From the NCBI GenBank assembly GCA_964390065.1, contig CAYMGX010000143.1, positions 1 to 10,382 of the forward strand: a DNA stretch of 10,382 bases, in the 5' to 3' direction. This stretch comes from JAAZBG01 sp964390065. Lineage in GTDB: Bacteria; Fibrobacterota; Chitinivibrionia; Chitinivibrionales; Chitinispirillaceae. The notes beneath the pieces were generated by a model. The model saw nothing but the letters and a program-made list of their open reading frames with translations. It was not told the DNA's origin and made no database searches. A program made the position numbers and the translations under genes. This document shows, piece after piece, positions 7,215 through 10,382 of the stretch; within the stretch, counting starts at the first letter, position 1; every line of letters starts with the position of its first letter.

Positions 7215-7307
7215 TTATATTCCGGACCCGTGTTCTGTCCTGGAATCGTTCCAATTACAACCACATGAACGTTCTACACCAATCGTATCGGCAGCTCCAA
7301 CCATCAT
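7215..7307 (-). other. Possible short ORF (30 aa) just upstream of the HDAC-like gene
   Basis: An ATG at 7307 opens 30 codons ending TAA at 7215, seven bases before the HDAC-like start. The same frame is open further upstream, where it would read YYLVLSTVIIIMMVGAAD, a signal-peptide-like string, before meeting a stop inside the end of the 7331-8761 gene. No ribosome-binding site is visible. It may be a remnant, a leader peptide or chance. Nothing else was found in the 123-base gap except an imperfect hairpin (7220-7245). Confidence 0.2.
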
Positions 7308-7330
7308 TATGATAATAACCGTACTCAGTA

Positions 7331-8761
7331 CTAAATAGTAAACTTAGGCACTGACTTGAGTGAATCAGCCACATTGTCAGCAGTGTTCGCAGTTGCTGTT
7401 TTTTCTTTTGCTGCAGATGCGGCCTTTTGTGCAATCTCCCGTGATGAATTAATTGCGGCAAGCTTGTCTTTGAGACTCCCTGTTGCTTGCGATTTTGTCT
7501 CATTGACCTTATCGGATGCACTCTGTTTAATCTTATTGGTCTGGTTGACCTTGTCTTTTACTGCCGCTTCACCCTGCGATTTGATATCGTTCACTTGTGC
7601 TTTTACGTCATTGACTTGATTCGTAGCATTCTGTTTAATTTCATTAGCCTGGTTGACCTTGTCTTTAACTGCCGCTTCACCCTGTGATTTGATATCGTTC
7701 GCTTGTGCTCTTGCCTCATTAACTTGATTTGTAGCATTCTGTTTAATTTCATTAGCCTGATTGATCTTGTCTTTAACCGCAGCTTCACCCTGCGATTTGA
7801 TCTCGTCAGCTTGAGATTTAACCTCATTGACTTTATTGGCAGCACTCTGCTTAAGTTCGTTTGCCTGCCCGATTTTGTCATTAACAATGCTCTTCGTTTG
7901 TGATACTTTACCTTTAATGTCACCGATCTTTTTGAATAGACCACCATCTTTACTATAATCATCTTTACCACTTTTCGCAAGACCATCGGCCGCACCAGTC
8001 CATTTACCGTATGCACGGTTTCGCAGTATAATTACTGGTGGTGAACCATCACCAGCATCCAGTTCAAGGGTGTATGACAAATTTTCATCCAGATCTGTAA
8101 ATATAAGCTCAAGCGTATTGTCGTTTGCAACAGCATCATCTGAAATTGTTTTTGTTTGTTCATACGTTTGTTGCAGATCTGTGCTGTAAAGTGTAAACTT
8201 GTCATTTTTTCGTTCAGGATCGTGTGGGTCAACCATTTCGAGAAACAAACTGAATGAATGCAATTCCGCAGTCTTATCGTTAGGCATATCCAGCATGGGG
8301 CTGTCGATTTTGTTTACACCGAGGCTGTGGCTGATATCCTTGAGATAGTATTGACACGTGGCAGAACCGTCTTTCTGCCATGTGGTGTAATGATCATTGT
8401 TGATAAAGTGTAGTTTTTGTATAGTGAGCCGTGCAATCATGGTTGTATCATCAATGCAACCCTCAACGGTTAATCTCATGTCTTCATCAATACCGTCAAA
8501 GATACCGTGAAGATTTCCGCGAAGCTTTGCACGGGAGGTTTCCTTGAGATATTCTGCGTTTACATCACAGAAACACTGTTCATCATACTGGAATCCTTTT
8601 GATCCCGGGACCCATTCAGCAGAGATGATACGCACCTCATCCTCAGGTTCCTCTTCTGCAGTGTTATCTTCAACACCAGTAACAACAGGTTTTTCTTTCT
8701 CCTCCTCCTTAGAACGGGCAATGCCGGGGAGGTTGATATCATTCCATACTCTTGATGCCAT
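7331..8761 (-). CDS. Protein with Ig-like and beta domains and C-terminal 36-residue helical repeats
   Basis: This encodes 476 residues from ATG 8761; GGAG at 8770-8773 is 8 bases before it. GTG 8770 is in frame but overlaps that site. There is no signal peptide or membrane segment. Residues about 1-43 are charged and probably disordered (EEEKEK, EEEPEDE). Residues 44-147 form a beta-rich domain (IISAEWVPGSKGFQYDE, WQKDGSATCQYYLKDISHS) that lines up with the N-terminal part of the peptidase-like protein at 9453-10382. Residues 160-253 form a second beta domain (KFTLYSTDLQQTYEQT, LELIFTDLDENLSYTLELD) like ones I recall beside VgrG/PAAR-type injection genes. From about 294 on, 36-residue repeats rich in Lys, Gln, Asn and Ala form a long amphipathic helix or coiled coil, resembling LEA proteins. 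Function unknown. The context suggests a structural or carrier component, or an effector; that part is inference. Confidence 0.75.
   Translation of the reverse strand: MASRVWNDINLPGIARSKEEEKEKPVVTGVEDNTAEEEPEDEVRIISAEWVPGSKGFQYDEQCFCDVNAEYLKETSRAKLRGNLHGIFDGIDEDMRLTVEGCIDDTTMIARLTIQKLHFINNDHYTTWQKDGSATCQYYLKDISHSLGVNKIDSPMLDMPNDKTAELHSFSLFLEMVDPHDPERKNDKFTLYSTDLQQTYEQTKTISDDAVANDNTLELIFTDLDENLSYTLELDAGDGSPPVIILRNRAYGKWTGAADGLAKSGKDDYSKDGGLFKKIGDIKGKVSQTKSIVNDKIGQANELKQSAANKVNEVKSQADEIKSQGEAAVKDKINQANEIKQNATNQVNEARAQANDIKSQGEAAVKDKVNQANEIKQNATNQVNDVKAQVNDIKSQGEAAVKDKVNQTNKIKQSASDKVNETKSQATGSLKDKLAAINSSREIAQKAASAAKEKTATANTADNVADSLKSVPKFTI
7472..7882 (-). repeat. Tandem 108-bp repeats inside the coding sequence
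   Basis: Three full in-frame copies lie at 7775-7882, 7667-7774 and 7559-7666, and a partial fourth copy (87 bases) at 7472-7558. Each unit encodes 36 residues of the form KDKxNQANEIKQNATNQVN followed by an Ala/Gln stretch and DIKSQGEAAV. The second and third units are the most alike at DNA level, pointing to recent duplication; the first and last have drifted. The copy number may vary between strains. Confidence 0.9.
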
Positions 8762-8769
8762 TATGTGCA

Positions 8770-8773
8770 CTCC
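8770..8773 (-). promoter_or_regulatory. Shine-Dalgarno for the 7331-8761 gene
   Basis: GGAG on the minus strand lies 8 bases before ATG 8761. It overlaps the in-frame GTG at 8770, which rules that GTG out as the likely start. Confidence 0.6.
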
Positions 8774-8885
8774 AACAAGGGTGTTTGGGTTTTATTCGGC
8801 TGCAATAACGAAAATACGTTAATGAGACATAGGGTGCAAGAGGGTTGTTGTTGGTGGTGGGAGACGGTTGTCGCATGCAGAATGC

Positions 8886-8891
8886 ATTATA
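8886..8891 (-). promoter_or_regulatory. Consensus -10 box upstream of the repeat-protein gene
   Basis: A perfect TATAAT stands on the minus strand about 125 bases before ATG 8761, in the 278-base gap between the two minus-strand genes. No good -35 is found at 16-18 bases (the region reads AATCCAATC), so this is a weak to moderate promoter call. The rest of the gap (8762-9039) shows no convincing gene on either strand. Confidence 0.4.
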
Positions 8892-9039
8892 CAGGATTTG
8901 TATGTTGATTGGATTTAAAGTTTTCTGTGTGCTTGCTTTACGGATAGTAAACTGTGTTTTTATAAAATACCCATACTTTTGTCGATCTAAAGAATCGGAA
9001 GAATTAATTAGAGCAACAATTAACAATCTGATCAGCCTT

Positions 9040-9426
9040 TTAAATTGGTGGTTTCTTAAACGCAATAGTTCTTCTGAATGTTATAATACGTCCATTATAA
9101 TCAACCTCAAGTATTTTCGACTTGAATTTTTTAATAATGAAAACTGATTCCTCATTAGTATCAGAAAATTGAAAGCTTATTTTTTTTGTGTCTGTAAGTG
9201 TAAATGTACCATTTGCAGCTGATTTCGGAACTCTGCCTCTTAAGTACCAGTAAAAAGTATCGTCTTTATAAAAAACTAATAGAAAAGTATTTGACCCATA
9301 TTCAGCATCCGATATTTTGCCCCACCAGTATCCATAGAGTTTCTGTTTGACGCTCTTTGGTTTGCAAATAAGGAATGTTGATAGTGTTGTAATAACCACC
9401 AACCCAATAAGCAAAAACAGTTTCAT
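9040..9426 (-). CDS. Small membrane-anchored or exported beta-rich protein; possible immunity protein
   Basis: This encodes 128 residues from ATG 9426. AAGGA (9436-9440) is 9 bases before it. ATG 9462 in the same frame would overlap the upstream gene and lacks a well-placed ribosome-binding site. Residues 1-18 are hydrophobic (KLFLLIGLVVITTLSTFLI), followed by Cys and a basic stretch (KPKSVKQK). The residue before Cys is Ile, which is not a standard lipobox, so a signal anchor is as likely as a lipoprotein. The remainder is beta-rich and lipocalin-like in pattern (YGYWWGKI, FLLVFYKDDTFYWYLRG, GTFTLTDTKKISFQF, LEVDYNGRIITF). It starts 26 bases after the end of the peptidase-like gene, so both share a transcript. 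Its size, order and export fit an immunity protein guarding the periplasm. No family was recognised, so the role is inferred from position. Confidence 0.7.
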   Translation of the reverse strand: MKLFLLIGLVVITTLSTFLICKPKSVKQKLYGYWWGKISDAEYGSNTFLLVFYKDDTFYWYLRGRVPKSAANGTFTLTDTKKISFQFSDTNEESVFIIKKFKSKILEVDYNGRIITFRRTIAFKKPPI

Positions 9427-9435
9427 ATTCAGTTT

Positions 9436-9440
9436 TCCTT
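9436..9440 (-). promoter_or_regulatory. Shine-Dalgarno that sets the start of the small anchored protein
   Basis: AAGGA (followed by AAA) on the minus strand lies 9 bases before ATG 9426. It supports that start over the in-frame ATG at 9462. Confidence 0.55.
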
Positions 9441-9452
9441 TATAAAGTTTGG

Positions 9453-10382
9453 TTATTCCCATTGTATTTGAGTTACCTTGGCTGCTTTGCTTATTTTTGG
9501 CCCGGCCGTATTAAACGCCCAGATTTTTAAGTAGTCCAGGAATCCTCCTGGAGTTTGAACGAGAGATGGTTTTAGTACTCCGGCTTTCTCAAGTGATATT
9601 CGTACGGTTGTGGTACACTGTTCACCAGACCATGGAATGCAGGCATATTTTCCAATATTGTTATAACGGTCTTTCCACCACTTTTCAATTAATTCTGCCT
9701 GATGGTTTGATACCGTAAATTCAACTTTGTATACCTTTTGCTTAATACTAGTTTGTATCATGGAAAGAACATCTGATAAATCTACATCAGACAATTGTGT
9801 AATAGTACTGGAAGCATCCTTTACTATTTGATCCCACCAGGCAGCTCCAGGTGTCCCGGTAATTGGGTTATTTCCTTTAGGGTTATTATCAGGGATATTT
9901 TGGTGAGGGTTATCTTTAGTGTTAGGGTCTTTATATTCAGCGGTATTCGGGCCATAATCATAAAATTCTTCACCGATTGCTATTGCTGTATGCCCACCTA
10001 ATCCCATTCTGCCTGCGATGTCCCAGTCTTTTGAATGGGGAAGTTCAATTAATACTGTTATTAAAACACCTTTGTCTGCAACATATAAAAAATCATCCGT
10101 TTTGGATGGATAACGTACATCAGGTGTTTGGAATTCACCCATTGTACTTTCGGCTTCAAAATAGTACTCACCAATAAGGTCAGATTCCTTAGTAAACCAT
10201 GTTTTGTCAATTAAAAACTTCGTGTGCATGCAATTGTTTTGTATTTTGACAGTAGACTTTTTAATTTCTTCATCGGCAAGCAAGCTAATAGGATCCCATT
10301 CTTTTATAGTAATCGTGACAGAGGTGTTATCTGGTACACCAACAGTCTCTATGTAGATATATACAGAATCACCTTCTTTTAA
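9453..10382 (-). CDS. Putative papain-like (permuted NlpC/P60-type) cysteine peptidase or amidase effector, N-terminus outside the window
   Basis: The frame is open from the right edge to TAA at 9453: at least 309 residues, with the true start beyond 10382. TTG 10281-10283 lies inside the frame and is not a credible start. Visible residues 1-78 form a beta/Ig-like domain (GDSVYIYIETVGVPDNTSV, ITIKEWD, GEYYFEAEST) resembling that of the 7331-8761 protein. The catalytic region has GGHTAIAIGEEFYDYGPNT (His131 of the visible part), a Pro/Asn-rich linker with GAAWWDQ, and a C-terminal GEQCTTTV (Cys256). His before Cys is the order of permuted papain-like amidases (NlpC/P60, YiiX type), which cut peptidoglycan peptides or other amides. 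Similar domains occur in type VI secretion and other bacterial toxins. No signal peptide can be judged. It is followed directly by the small anchored protein. The fold assignment is by motif and the substrate is unknown. Confidence 0.7.
   Translation of the reverse strand, partial: LKEGDSVYIYIETVGVPDNTSVTITIKEWDPISLLADEEIKKSTVKIQNNCMHTKFLIDKTWFTKESDLIGEYYFEAESTMGEFQTPDVRYPSKTDDFLYVADKGVLITVLIELPHSKDWDIAGRMGLGGHTAIAIGEEFYDYGPNTAEYKDPNTKDNPHQNIPDNNPKGNNPITGTPGAAWWDQIVKDASSTITQLSDVDLSDVLSMIQTSIKQKVYKVEFTVSNHQAELIEKWWKDRYNNIGKYACIPWSGEQCTTTVRISLEKAGVLKPSLVQTPGGFLDYLKIWAFNTAGPKISKAAKVTQIQWE

Noticed and set aside
8739..9065. Minus-strand open frame of 108 codons spanning the gap between the two accessory genes
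   Set aside because: It overlaps the well-supported start of the 7331-8761 gene, has no ribosome-binding site or recognisable pattern, and looks like chance openness.
8845..9147. Plus-strand open frame of 100 codons antisense to the end of the small anchored protein
   Set aside because: It starts with TTG, has no clear ribosome-binding site, no family resemblance and an odd Cys/Ile-rich composition. The opposite strand carries a better supported gene.

Overview
The window reads as chromosomal DNA of an uncultured-type Gram-negative bacterium of moderate GC. Several proteins carry export signals. One (4295-5887) joins a carboxypeptidase-regulatory-like module, a FlgD/Por-sorting-like module and tandem DUF3237 domains, a style I associate with the Fibrobacterota (Chitinispirillum-like) or FCB lineages. 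That placement is inference from protein style only.

Layout. 1-620 (minus): 5' part of a membrane sensor with a Cache-type extracellular domain, cut by the left edge. 805-1305 (plus): a small exported flavodoxin-like protein. It is followed by a patch of palindromic repeats at 1305-1418. 1534-4059 (plus): a housekeeping block, purD (TTG start), purE (GTG start) and a TsaC/YrdC-type threonylcarbamoyl-AMP synthase whose start overlaps the end of purE. 4295-5887 (plus): the exported multidomain DUF3237 protein. A 15-bp perfect hairpin at 5915-5958 separates it from the convergent minus-strand genes.

From 6155 to the right edge everything is on the minus strand and looks accessory. In transcription order these are: a papain-like (apparently permuted) cysteine peptidase/amidase candidate (9453-10382, start outside the window); a small membrane-anchored beta-rich protein 26 bases after it (9040-9426); a 476-residue protein with an Ig-like domain related to that of the peptidase, a second beta domain and 36-residue tandem helical repeats (7331-8761); and a class IV (HDAC11-like) deacylase with an intact active site and an N-terminal signal peptide (6155-7207).

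The peptidase plus small anchored protein has the architecture of a toxin/immunity pair, and the shared Ig-like domain suggests both large proteins belong to one delivered or injected system, possibly type VI or another contractile injection type. No secretion structural gene is visible here, so this is a hypothesis. The predicted exported HDAC11-like enzyme is the second point of interest.
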